A DNA stretch of 8,843 nt, taken from positions 1 to 8,843 of the forward strand of contig DATLGD010000106.1 in the NCBI GenBank assembly GCA_035540755.1. Direction: 5' to 3'. The notes beneath the pieces are model-generated. The model was given only the letters and a program-made list of their open reading frames with translations. It did not search any database and was not told the origin of the DNA. The DNA is from DATLGD01 sp035540755 (GTDB taxonomy: Bacteria; Actinomycetota; Actinomycetes; Mycobacteriales; SCTD01). Shown piece after piece: positions 1-6,172 of the stretch (position 1 is its first letter; every line of letters begins with the position of its first letter). The position numbers were made by a program, and so were the translations under genes.

Positions 1-25
1 CCCTCCCCCTGACAGAACCCCGCTG

Positions 26-57
26 GAAATCAACAGCACCCTGGTGCTGTGGATTTC
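26..57. repeat. 32-bp near-perfect palindrome, left copy
   Basis: Two 15-base arms, GAAATCAACAGCACC and its reverse complement, are separated by CT; one arm base differs (G at 51 where the other copy has T). It is the partner of the palindrome at 1070-1101, and the two bracket the DUF559-type gene. A TGA at 10-12 lies 13 nt before it, the same spacing as from the cysS stop to the right copy. This fits a terminator behind an upstream plus-strand gene that lies outside the window, but 12 bases are too few to call that gene. There is no U-tract, so terminator function is inferred from the stem. It could equally be one copy of a dispersed palindromic repeat. Confidence 0.85.
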
Positions 58-126
58 GGCCGAGGCGTCCACAGGTTCGACCGGTCGGGGACGGACGGCG
101 CGGCACGCGGTCCAGGGTCTTCGTCT

Positions 127-1059
127 GTGACGAAGGCACAGCGGGCGGCGCCCTGGAAGGTCCTGCTGGACACGCAGCAGCAGGTGATCAGTCGTCGGCA
201 AGCGCGCGCCGCCGGCATGTCCGAGGACGCATGGCAGTGGCTCCTGGACACCGGCCGCTGGCAGCTGCTGCTCCGAGGCGTGGCCGCAGCCCACTCCGGC
301 CACGTCACGGCCGGACAGCGCGCATGGGCAGCGGTGCTCTCGGCGGGCGACGGCGCGGCCCTGTCCGGCGACGCCGCTCTGGTGGATCGGGGCCTGAGCA
401 TCGACATCACCCGGTATGACGTCGTGGTACCGGAGGACCGGCAGGTCCGGATGAAGCGCTTCTACGAGGACGGGGCGCCGGTCAGCCGGTTGACGGTCCA
501 GGCGCACCCGTGCGCGGTGGCTGCGGATGGTCCGTCATGGCGGGTGCCTCAGGTCACCGTGGAAGCAGCTGTCCTGCAGGCGGTCGACTGGGCGCCGTCG
601 GCTCGCGCAGGCGAATGGCGGATCGCTGCCGCAGTGCAGCAGCGTCTGACGGCCCCGTCTGCCCTCCGGGCGGCCCTGCCCCACGTCGCCGGTACCAGGA
701 GCGAGCTCGTCTCGGTCGTGCTGGACGACGTGGAGCTCGGCGCGCACGCTCGCAGCGAGCTGGACTTCCTGGCCTTCCTCAAGGAGCACGGGCTCCCCCT
801 GCCGGACCGCCTGCAGCGTCCTGTGCGCCGCACCGGACTGCACTACCTCGATGCCTGGTGGGTACGCCAGCGCGTGGCGGCCGAGGTCGACGGCGCCCAC
901 CACCGCCTCGCCTCGACCTGGGACGCGGACACCCTCCGCAGCAACGACGTGCTGCTCGCGGAGCGGCACGACCGCGTGCTGCTGCTGCGGCTGACGACCG
1001 GCAACCTGCGGCACGACCGCGCTGTGCTGGCGCGGCAGTTCGGGTCCGCTCTCCGCTGA
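127..1059 (+). CDS. Solitary AbiEi-like / DUF559 (Vsr-fold) domain protein
   Basis: A 310-residue protein of the actinobacterial type usually annotated as 'type IV toxin-antitoxin AbiEi family antitoxin domain' or 'DUF559 domain' protein. The N-terminal part (about 10-55) resembles the AbiEi-type winged-helix start, with the pattern 'QQQVISRRQARAAGM'. The C-terminal part (about 205-300) looks like the DUF559/Vsr-type restriction-endonuclease fold: E211, D242 in YLDAWW, and E253-x-D255 in AEVDG, followed by a D...R..D.LL...VLLLR core. Nuclease activity is inferred from these residues and has not been shown for such proteins as far as I know. No AbiEii-like toxin partner is present. The GTG at 127 is preferred because the conserved region begins just after it; a GTG at 49 would add 26 unconvincing residues and start inside the palindrome. 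Upstream, CAGGGT ends 8 nt before the GTG, only a weak -10 or ribosome-binding candidate. Codons such as AGT, CGT, CAA and GCA are commoner here than in the neighbours, which suggests later acquisition. Family call fairly sure, function unsure. Confidence 0.75.
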   Translation: MTKAQRAAPWKVLLDTQQQVISRRQARAAGMSEDAWQWLLDTGRWQLLLRGVAAAHSGHVTAGQRAWAAVLSAGDGAALSGDAALVDRGLSIDITRYDVVVPEDRQVRMKRFYEDGAPVSRLTVQAHPCAVAADGPSWRVPQVTVEAAVLQAVDWAPSARAGEWRIAAAVQQRLTAPSALRAALPHVAGTRSELVSVVLDDVELGAHARSELDFLAFLKEHGLPLPDRLQRPVRRTGLHYLDAWWVRQRVAAEVDGAHHRLASTWDADTLRSNDVLLAERHDRVLLLRLTTGNLRHDRAVLARQFGSALR

Positions 1060-1069
1060 ACCCGCTAGG

Positions 1070-1101
1070 GAAATCAACAGCACCAGGGTGCTGTTGATTT
1101 C
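1070..1101. terminator. Perfect 32-bp palindrome between convergent genes (bidirectional terminator or dispersed repeat)
   Basis: GAAATCAACAGCACC, AG, then the exact reverse complement: a perfect 15-bp dyad. It sits 10 nt after the DUF559-type stop and 13 nt after the cysS stop, between convergent genes, so a bidirectional transcription terminator is the simplest role. The RNA would form about 13 bp around a 6-nt loop; there is no U-tract. It is clearly AT-richer than its surroundings and matches the copy at 26-57 in 31 of 32 arm-and-spacer positions, after allowing for the inverted AG/CT spacer. Repetition of such a specific sequence suggests a repeated element and not merely any terminator hairpin. 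Confidence 0.75.
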
Positions 1102-1114
1102 GACTGGGGTCTTG

Positions 1115-2521
1115 TCAGGCGGGGGACCACTCTTGGCCCGACGGGGTGTCGCGGACGGCGACTCCGAGGGCGACCAGCTCGTCGCGCAGCCGGTCCGAGG
1201 CGGCGAAATCCTTGCCGACCCGGGCCGCGGCACGGGCGTCCAGCAGCTCCTGCGCCCCCGGCGGCAGCGCCGCCGGCTCCCGCGGCCTTCCGACGTCGCG
1301 GGCGAGGTCGAGTCCCAGCAGGCGGTCGGCCCAGGCGAAGGTCTCGAACTTCGCTCCTGGCGGGACGTCGTCGGCTCTCTCGAGCCGGCGCAGCACCTGC
1401 ACGGCCCGGGGGGTGTCGAGGTCGTCGTCGAAGGCGGCCAGCACCTCGTCGGCGTGCGGCTGCGACATCGCCGCCGACGGCGCCTCCGCCCAGTCCGCGA
1501 CGGCGCCGCGCCACCGCTGCAGCGTCGTGCCTGCGGCCGCGATGGACGCCCAGGTGAGGTTCGCCTGCTGCCGGTAGCGCATCTCGAGGAAGGCCAGCCG
1601 CAGCGCGAGCGGGTCGTGCCCGCGGTCGACGACGTCGGAGACGAGCACGACGTTGCCGGTCGACTTCGCCATCTTGCGGCCCTCGAACAGCAGGTGCTCG
1701 CCGTGCACCCAGTGCCGCACCACCTCGTGACCGACCGCGGCGTCGCTCTGCGCACGCTCGTCCTCGTGGTGCGGGAACCGCAGGTCGATGCCGCCGGTGT
1801 GCAGGTCGATGCGGTCGCCGAGCAGGTCCAGCGACATCGCCGAGCACTCGATGTGCCAGCCCGGGAAGCCGACGCCCCAGGGGGAGTCCCACGTCATCTC
1901 GCGGTTCTCGCCGGCGCGCTTCCACAGCGCCCAGTCGGCGTGGAAGCGCTTGCCCGCCGTCAGCGCCTCGGCGTCCTCGCGGTGACCGGCGCGCAGGGCC
2001 TCGAGCCGGTTGCCGGAGATGGCCCCGTAGCCCTCGAAGGAGCGGGCGTCGAAGTACACGGTGCCGTCCGTGCCGACGTAGGCGTGCCCGAGGTCGATCA
2101 ACCGCGAGATGAGCGCGAGCATCAGGTCGATGCACTCGGACGCTCGGGGATAGGCGTCGGCGGGCTTGACGTTCAGCAGCGCCTGGTCGCGGTGGAACGC
2201 CTCCTCGTAGAAGCGCGCGATCGCGAACGGGCTCTTGTCCTCCAGGCGCGCCTGGGTGAGGAGCTTGTCCTCGCCGATCGAGTCGATCGCGGAGTCGTCG
2301 GCGAGGTGCCCGACGTCGGTGATGTTCTGCACCAGCCGCACCCGCAGCCCGTGCAGCTCGGCGGTGCGCCGGACGAGGTCGGTGAGCAGGAACGTGCGCA
2401 GGTTGCCGACGTGGGCGTAGCGGTACACGGTCGGCCCGCAGGCGTAGACGGTGAGCAGCCCCGGGGTCGACGGCCGGATCTCCTCGACCTGCCGGGTGCG
2501 GGTGTCGGTCAGTCGCAGCAC
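1115..2521 (-). CDS. cysS: Cysteinyl-tRNA synthetase, non-canonical actinobacterial form
   Basis: A 468-residue class I aminoacyl-tRNA synthetase that would charge tRNA-Cys with cysteine in the cytosol. The HIGH-type motif is HVGN (37-40). The KMSKS loop reads KMAKS (283-287), with Ala at the third position. The zinc site expected from E. coli CysRS is complete: C28, C226 (WHIEC), H251 and E255 (FPHHEDE). WHIECSAMS and GGIDLRFPHHED are diagnostic, and the C-terminal helical region is present, so the protein is full length. The segment after the HIGH motif (NITDVGHLADDS, then a linker and FYEEAFHRD) differs from the usual actinobacterial CysS, which reads NVTDIEDKI there. This may therefore be a second, divergent CysRS, with the canonical copy near ispD/ispF elsewhere; that is inference. 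Start is GTG at 2519-2521, with a possible leaderless promoter just upstream. It lies 82 nt downstream of the SirB1-like gene on the same strand. Confidence 0.93.
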   Translation of the reverse strand: MLRLTDTRTRQVEEIRPSTPGLLTVYACGPTVYRYAHVGNLRTFLLTDLVRRTAELHGLRVRLVQNITDVGHLADDSAIDSIGEDKLLTQARLEDKSPFAIARFYEEAFHRDQALLNVKPADAYPRASECIDLMLALISRLIDLGHAYVGTDGTVYFDARSFEGYGAISGNRLEALRAGHREDAEALTAGKRFHADWALWKRAGENREMTWDSPWGVGFPGWHIECSAMSLDLLGDRIDLHTGGIDLRFPHHEDERAQSDAAVGHEVVRHWVHGEHLLFEGRKMAKSTGNVVLVSDVVDRGHDPLALRLAFLEMRYRQQANLTWASIAAAGTTLQRWRGAVADWAEAPSAAMSQPHADEVLAAFDDDLDTPRAVQVLRRLERADDVPPGAKFETFAWADRLLGLDLARDVGRPREPAALPPGAQELLDARAAARVGKDFAASDRLRDELVALGVAVRDTPSGQEWSPA

Positions 2522-2533
2522 GCAGCGACCCTA
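2519..2533 (-). promoter_or_regulatory. Possible leaderless promoter of cysS
   Basis: On the minus strand TAGGGT (plus positions 2528-2533) fits the TANNNT -10 pattern and is followed by 6 nt and then the GTG start. Transcription would begin at or beside the start codon, giving a leaderless mRNA as is common in actinobacteria. No Shine-Dalgarno sequence precedes the GTG, which agrees. No convincing -35 hexamer is visible. Confidence 0.4.
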
Positions 2534-2603
2534 CGGCGCGCGACGACGTCCGACCGGACGCGCCGGCGACATGTGCCAGGACGCGGACGCAAGGGGGAGG
2601 GGG

Positions 2604-3431
2604 TCAGTTGAGGCGGGCGCGGGCGGCGCCGGCGGCGCGGCGGGCGGTCTCGGCGGACCCGGGGTCGTCGTCGGCGACCACCTCGGCGAAGTGCTCGAGC
2701 TCGGCCGCGCCGCCGAGGTGGTCGCCGAGGCGCACGAGCAGCTCGCCCCGCTCGCGGCGCAGCTCGAGCGAGTGCCGCGGCAGCAGGAGCGACAGCTCGG
2801 TGGCCCACAGCCGGGTGCGCGCGGCGTCCAGCGACGGCGGCATCCGAGCGGACAGCACCCGCACGTTGGTGAGCAGCCGCAGCAGCAGGTCGACGGGGTC
2901 GACCGGGCGCAGGTGCTCGGGTGACGGCGGCGCGCCGGTCAGGCGCACCACCAGCGCGTCGACGTCGTCGCGGTCGAGGACCCGGCCGCCTGCGAACGGG
3001 TCGACGACGGCGTGCTCGTCGTCCGGGTCTCCGACGCCGACGACGACGTGCCCCGGCAGGGCGATCGGGTAGGCGGCGACGCCGAGGCGCTGCGCCACCT
3101 CGACCCAGACGACGGACAGCAGCAGCGGCAGGCCTCGCCGCCGCCTGAGCACCTCCGGCAGCAGCGAGGAGCGCAGGTCGCCGTAGTCGTCCTCGGAGCC
3201 GGCGAAGCCGGCCTCGCCGCCGAGCGCGCGCCGCAGGCCCTCGGCGGCCTCACGCGGGCCGGCCCGGCGCGGCACCTCGGGGCGGGCGGCCGCCGCCAGC
3301 TGGTCGAGCCGCCGCAGGCCGTCGTCGACGTCGAGGTCGGGCTCGACCTCCGCTCCGACCAGCAGGCAGGCCAGCCCGAGGTCGACCGGCTCCGACCGCA
3401 CCACCTCGCCGAAGCGCTGCCGGGCGTTCAC
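2604..3431 (-). CDS. SirB1-like transglutaminase-fold family protein
   Basis: A 275-residue protein of the SirB1 / Transglut_core2 family. The signature lies at about 78-150: SEDDYGDLRSSLLPEVL, then RRRRGLPLLLSVVWVEVAQR, then PIALPGHVVVGV and VVDPFAGG. This matches the family pattern in which a GLP..LS..W.EVA.RLG block is followed by LPGH and DPF. The C-terminal part (about 160-275) is Leu/Arg-rich and helical with TPR-like character, also usual for the family. No cysteine sits in the conserved block, so classic transglutaminase chemistry is not supported; the family's biochemical role is not established. No signal peptide or membrane segment is seen. The GTG start overlaps the TGA of the upstream SH3-type gene in a GTGA tetranucleotide, so translation is probably coupled. 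Confidence 0.85.
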   Translation of the reverse strand: MNARQRFGEVVRSEPVDLGLACLLVGAEVEPDLDVDDGLRRLDQLAAAARPEVPRRAGPREAAEGLRRALGGEAGFAGSEDDYGDLRSSLLPEVLRRRRGLPLLLSVVWVEVAQRLGVAAYPIALPGHVVVGVGDPDDEHAVVDPFAGGRVLDRDDVDALVVRLTGAPPSPEHLRPVDPVDLLLRLLTNVRVLSARMPPSLDAARTRLWATELSLLLPRHSLELRRERGELLVRLGDHLGGAAELEHFAEVVADDDPGSAETARRAAGAARARLN

Positions 3432-3682
3432 CGGCGCTCCGGCGGGGGCGGCACGCGCTTGGCCGCGACGACGTCGGCCTCGACCACCTCGTGCAGCGCA
3501 CCGTGCCGGTCGCGCAGCCGGACGACGCCGTCCTGCCAGCTGACGAGCTCGCCGAGCAGGTCGCCGAGGCCTCCCCCGGCCAGCCGGCGGCGGAGGCTGA
3601 CGCGCACGCTGCTGTCGCCGGGGCCGACGTCGCGGGTGTAGCGCACGTCACGTGCCGCCCCCGTTGGCCTGTCCGCCTCCAC
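3428..3682 (-). CDS. Small stand-alone SH3-like protein (Rv0428c-type N-terminal domain without GNAT)
   Basis: An 84-residue protein. Residues about 25-78 (VRVSLRRRL...LGDLLGELVSW...VVRLRD...HEVVEADVVAAKRVPP) resemble the SH3-like domain that starts Rv0428c-type acetyltransferases, which often lie next to fdxA in actinobacteria. The usual C-terminal GNAT domain is missing: the reading frame stops right after KRVPPPPERR, and the stop overlaps the next gene's GTG by 4 bp. There is no GNAT remnant downstream, so this looks like a settled short form rather than a recent frameshift. The GTG at 3682 is chosen because a -10-like TAGTGT lies exactly 7 nt upstream, as expected for a leaderless message; a GTG at 3646 is an alternative that would give 72 residues. 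It is divergent from fdxA with a 42-nt gap. Family link from memory of the motif; function unknown. Confidence 0.65.
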   Translation of the reverse strand: MEADRPTGAARDVRYTRDVGPGDSSVRVSLRRRLAGGGLGDLLGELVSWQDGVVRLRDRHGALHEVVEADVVAAKRVPPPPERR

Positions 3683-3695
3683 ATCAGCGACACTA
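3680..3695 (-). promoter_or_regulatory. Possible leaderless promoter of the SH3-type gene
   Basis: On the minus strand TAGTGT (plus positions 3690-3695) is followed by exactly 7 nt and the GTG at 3680-3682. This is the TANNNT-N7-start arrangement of leaderless actinobacterial transcripts. No Shine-Dalgarno sequence is present. The divergent fdxA promoter must lie within or very close to the same 42-nt gap, so the two promoters probably overlap. Confidence 0.45.
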
Positions 3696-3711
3696 GAGCC
3701 GCACCCGAGGG

Positions 3712-3718
3712 AAGAGGA
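3712..3718 (+). promoter_or_regulatory. Ribosome binding site of fdxA
   Basis: AAGAGGA ends 6 nt before the GTG at 3725. It fixes the fdxA start, which also agrees with the conserved N-terminus MTYVIAEPC. Confidence 0.7.
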
Positions 3719-3724
3719 CCAGCT

Positions 3725-4066
3725 GTGACCTACGTGATCGCCGAGCCCTGCGTCGACGTCAAGGACAAGGCGTGCATCGAGGAGTGCCCGGTCGACTGCA
3801 TCTACGAGGGCAAGCGGTCGCTCTACATCCACCCCGACGAGTGCGTCGACTGCGGTGCGTGCGAGCCGGTCTGCCCCGTGGAAGCCATCTTCTACGAGGA
3901 CGACACGCCCTCGCAGTGGAAGGACTACTACCGCGCCAACGTCGACTTCTTCACCGAGACGACGAGCATCGGCAGCCCCGGCGGCGCCAGCAAGGTCGGC
4001 CCTGTCGACCTCGACCACCCGGTGGTCATGGCCGTTCCGCTCGGCAAGAACACCGAAGGCCACTGA
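3725..4066 (+). CDS. fdxA: Ferredoxin, seven-iron [3Fe-4S][4Fe-4S] type
   Basis: A 113-residue small acidic electron carrier of the actinobacterial/Azotobacter FdI-like 7Fe family; it passes low-potential electrons to cytosolic redox enzymes. By comparison with FdI, C9, C17 and C50 would bind the [3Fe-4S] cluster, and C21, C40, C43 and C46 the [4Fe-4S] cluster, with C25 free. These lie in CVDVKDKACIEECPVDC and in CVDCGACEPVCP. The C-terminal stretch after about residue 60 (EDDTPSQWKDYYRANVDFF) is the usual tail of this class, so length is normal. Start GTG is supported by the upstream AAGAGGA. dapC begins 14 nt downstream. The fdxA-dapC pairing is common in actinobacteria; the sequence does not show a direct role for ferredoxin in diaminopimelate synthesis, so the link may be only co-transcription. 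Confidence 0.97.
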   Translation: MTYVIAEPCVDVKDKACIEECPVDCIYEGKRSLYIHPDECVDCGACEPVCPVEAIFYEDDTPSQWKDYYRANVDFFTETTSIGSPGGASKVGPVDLDHPVVMAVPLGKNTEGH

Positions 4067-4080
4067 CCGCCAGCCGTCCC

Positions 4081-5199
4081 GTGCCGTCCGCCCGCCCCGG
4101 GTGGGCGGCACGCGCGCGTCTGCCGCAGTTCCCCTGGGACCGGCTGGCCCCCTACGGCGACCGGGCCCGGGCGCACCCCGGCGGCGCCGTCGACCTGTCG
4201 ATCGGCACGCCGGTCGACCCGACGCCGCCGGTCGTGCGCGAGGCGCTGTGCGCCGCTGCTGACGCCCCCGGCTACCCGCTGACCATCGGCACCCCTGCGC
4301 TGCGCGAGGCGCTCGTCGGATGGGCCCGGCGCCGGCTCGGGGCCGACGTGGGGCCGGAGCACGTGCTGCCCAGCATCGGCAGCAAGGAGCTCGTCGCCCT
4401 GCTGCCCAGCCTGCTCGGGCTCGAGCCCGGCACCGAGGTGCTGCTGCCGCGGCTGGCCTACCCGACCTACGACGCCGGCGTCCGGCTGGCCGGCTGCCTG
4501 CCGGTGCCCACCGACGACCCGACGTCGCACGACCCGTCCCGGGTCGGCCTGGTGTGGGTGAACTCGCCGAGCAACCCGACCGGCGAGGTGCTCGACGTCG
4601 AGCGCCTGGCGGGAGTCGTCGCCTGGGGCCGGCAGCACGGCATCCTGGTCGCCTCCGACGAGTGCTACGTCGAGCTCGGCTGGGAGGTCGAGCCCGTCTC
4701 GGTGCTGCACCCGTCGGTGTCCGGTGGCGACGTCACCGGCGTGCTGGCACTGCACTCGCTGTCCAAGCGCAGCAACCTGGCGGGCTACCGGGCCGGCTTC
4801 GCCGCCGGCGACCCCCACGCCGTGGCGGTGCTCGTCGAGGCCCGCAAGCACCTGGGCCTGCTCACCCCCGCACCTGTGCAGGCCGCGCTGGTCGCCGCGC
4901 TCGGTGACGACGCGCACGTGGCCGAGCAGAAGGAGCGCTACCACCGCCGGCGGGCGCTGCTCCGGCCCGCGGTGGAGGCGGCCGGCTTCCGGGTCGACCA
5001 CTCCGAGGCGGGGCTGTACCTGTGGTGCACCCGCGACGAGGCGTGCTGGGACACCGTGGCGGCGCTGGCCGACGTCGGCCTGCTGGCCGCCCCGGGCGAC
5101 TTCTACGGCGACGACGGCGGGCAGCACGTGCGCCTGGCCCTGACCGTCAGCGACGCGCAGGCCGAGGTCGCCGCCGAGCGGCTCGCGCTGCTGGGGTGA
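4081..5199 (+). CDS. dapC: N-succinyldiaminopimelate aminotransferase
   Basis: A 372-residue fold-type I PLP aminotransferase. It converts N-succinyl-2-amino-6-oxopimelate plus glutamate to N-succinyl-LL-diaminopimelate plus 2-oxoglutarate, the step between DapD and DapE. The PLP lysine is K229 in LHSLSKRSN. N165 in NSPSNPTG, D193 and Y196 in SDECYVELGW, and R237 in GYRAGF complete the cofactor site. The N-terminal LPQFPWDRLAPYGDRA motif is typical of the actinobacterial DapC family, which makes this call stronger than a generic aspartate aminotransferase. Start is GTG at 4081, 14 nt after the fdxA stop. I see no clear ribosome binding site, so translation may depend on read-on from fdxA. It is followed by 139 nt before dapD. 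Confidence 0.94.
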   Translation: MPSARPGWAARARLPQFPWDRLAPYGDRARAHPGGAVDLSIGTPVDPTPPVVREALCAAADAPGYPLTIGTPALREALVGWARRRLGADVGPEHVLPSIGSKELVALLPSLLGLEPGTEVLLPRLAYPTYDAGVRLAGCLPVPTDDPTSHDPSRVGLVWVNSPSNPTGEVLDVERLAGVVAWGRQHGILVASDECYVELGWEVEPVSVLHPSVSGGDVTGVLALHSLSKRSNLAGYRAGFAAGDPHAVAVLVEARKHLGLLTPAPVQAALVAALGDDAHVAEQKERYHRRRALLRPAVEAAGFRVDHSEAGLYLWCTRDEACWDTVAALADVGLLAAPGDFYGDDGGQHVRLALTVSDAQAEVAAERLALLG

Positions 5200-5325
5200 C
5201 CCGCTCCGGCGGCCGGACCGACCGCACCGCGCCGGCTCAGCCGAGCAGCTCGCCGAGCAGCGAGGACTTCTGGCGCTTGCCCGCGTACGAGCGCTGGCCG
5301 GGCCCGCCGCCCGCTCTCCGGTCAC

Positions 5326-5341
5326 TAGGCTCGACGGCATG
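5326..5341 (+). promoter_or_regulatory. Possible leaderless promoter of dapD
   Basis: TAGGCT (5326-5331) fits TANNNT and is followed by exactly 7 nt and the ATG at 5339. With no Shine-Dalgarno before the ATG, a leaderless dapD mRNA is likely, which would give dapD-dapE their own promoter separate from fdxA-dapC. No good -35 box is visible. Confidence 0.5.
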
Positions 5342-6172
5342 ACCGACACCGCGATCGACCCTGTCATCGACGAGCTCTGGGAGCGCCGCTCCGAGCTCAG
5401 CCCGGCCGACGAGGACGCCCATGCGCAGGTGGTCGCGGCCGTCGACCAGCTCGACGCCGGCGAGGCCAGGGTCGCGCAGGTGGTCGACGGCCCTCGAGGT
5501 TCCAGCGTCGTCGTGGACGAGCGCGCCAAGCGCTCCATCCTGCTGGCCTTCAAGGTGCTCGAGATGGTCGAGAGCAGCGCCGGCGACTTCCGCTTCCACG
5601 ATCGGGTGCCGCTCAAGACCCGGTTCGACGGCGTGCGCGTCGTGCCGGGCGCCATCGCCCGCTGGGGCTCGCACTTCGAGCCCGGCGTCGTGCTCATGCC
5701 CAGCTACACCAACATCGGCGGCTACGTCGGCAGCGGCTCCATGGTCGACACCTGGGCCACCGTCGGCTCGTGCGCGCAGATCGGGAAGAACGTGCACCTG
5801 TCCGGTGGCGTCGGCATCGGCGGTGTGCTCGAGCCGCCGCAGGCCGCCCCGGTCGTCGTCGAGGACGACGCGTTCATCGGCTCGCGCTCGATGGTCGTCG
5901 AGGGGGCACGCGTGCGCCGCGGCGCGAAGCTCGGCGCAGGGGCGATCCTCACCGCCAGCACCCGCGTGTTCGAGGCCGAGACCGGCAAGGAGCTCGACCG
6001 CGGAGTCGCGCCGGAGCGGGCGGTCTGCGTCGGCTCCACCCGGGTCAAGAGCTTCCCCGGCGGCGACTTCGGGATGCCGTGCCTGCTCGTGCTCCGCTAC
6101 CTCGAGCCCGGTCAGGAGCACGACAAGCTGGCCCTCAACGACGTCCTGCGCGAGCACGGCGTGGCGCCGTGA
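5339..6172 (+). CDS. dapD: Tetrahydrodipicolinate N-succinyltransferase, E. coli type
   Basis: A 277-residue left-handed beta-helix (hexapeptide repeat) acyltransferase. It transfers succinyl from succinyl-CoA to (S)-2,3,4,5-tetrahydrodipicolinate, the entry to the succinylase route. The core MVDTWATVGSCAQIGKNVHL followed by GGVGIGGVLEPPQA is almost the same as in E. coli DapD. D137 (MVDTWA) and E188 (VVEGA) fit the catalytic pair known in this family. The helical N-terminal domain (1-100, with VPLKTRFDG and VVPGAIAR) and the C-terminal cap are present, and the length matches E. coli's 274 residues. The M. tuberculosis enzyme Rv1201c is longer and of a different subclass, so this actinobacterial-looking locus carries the other DapD type. 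The ATG at 5339 is the only sensible start and sits 7 nt after a -10-like box. dapE follows after 10 nt. Confidence 0.97.
   Translation: MTDTAIDPVIDELWERRSELSPADEDAHAQVVAAVDQLDAGEARVAQVVDGPRGSSVVVDERAKRSILLAFKVLEMVESSAGDFRFHDRVPLKTRFDGVRVVPGAIARWGSHFEPGVVLMPSYTNIGGYVGSGSMVDTWATVGSCAQIGKNVHLSGGVGIGGVLEPPQAAPVVVEDDAFIGSRSMVVEGARVRRGAKLGAGAILTASTRVFEAETGKELDRGVAPERAVCVGSTRVKSFPGGDFGMPCLLVLRYLEPGQEHDKLALNDVLREHGVAP

Noticed and set aside
49..126. GTG start at 49 for the DUF559-type gene
   Set aside because: It lies inside the left palindrome, adds 26 Gly/Arg-rich residues with no family match, and lacks a ribosome binding site; GTG at 127 fits the family N-terminus.
127..1059. A complete AbiE type IV toxin-antitoxin system
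   Set aside because: No AbiEii nucleotidyltransferase gene lies in the window; the next gene is cysS on the opposite strand.
26..1101. Insertion sequence with the palindromes as terminal inverted repeats
   Set aside because: No transposase is encoded, no target-site duplication is seen outside the palindromes, and each copy is itself a full palindrome rather than one arm of a pair.
1115..2521. MshC, the CysRS-like mycothiol ligase
   Set aside because: The protein has the full CysRS length and complete zinc site, and keeps the C-terminal tRNA-binding region that MshC lacks.
1088..2611. Long plus-strand open frame (507 codons) opposite cysS
   Set aside because: It is the antisense shadow of cysS, has no recognisable motif, and begins in the palindrome.
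5234..5261. Short direct repeat of CGAGCAG between dapC and dapD
   Set aside because: Only a few imperfect 7-base units; explained by Leu/Gly codon repetition in the minus-strand reading or by chance at this GC content.
3928..5697. Long minus-strand open frame (589 codons) opposite fdxA, dapC and dapD
   Set aside because: It crosses three well-supported genes in antisense; the length follows from GC-rich codon bias, with no family motif.
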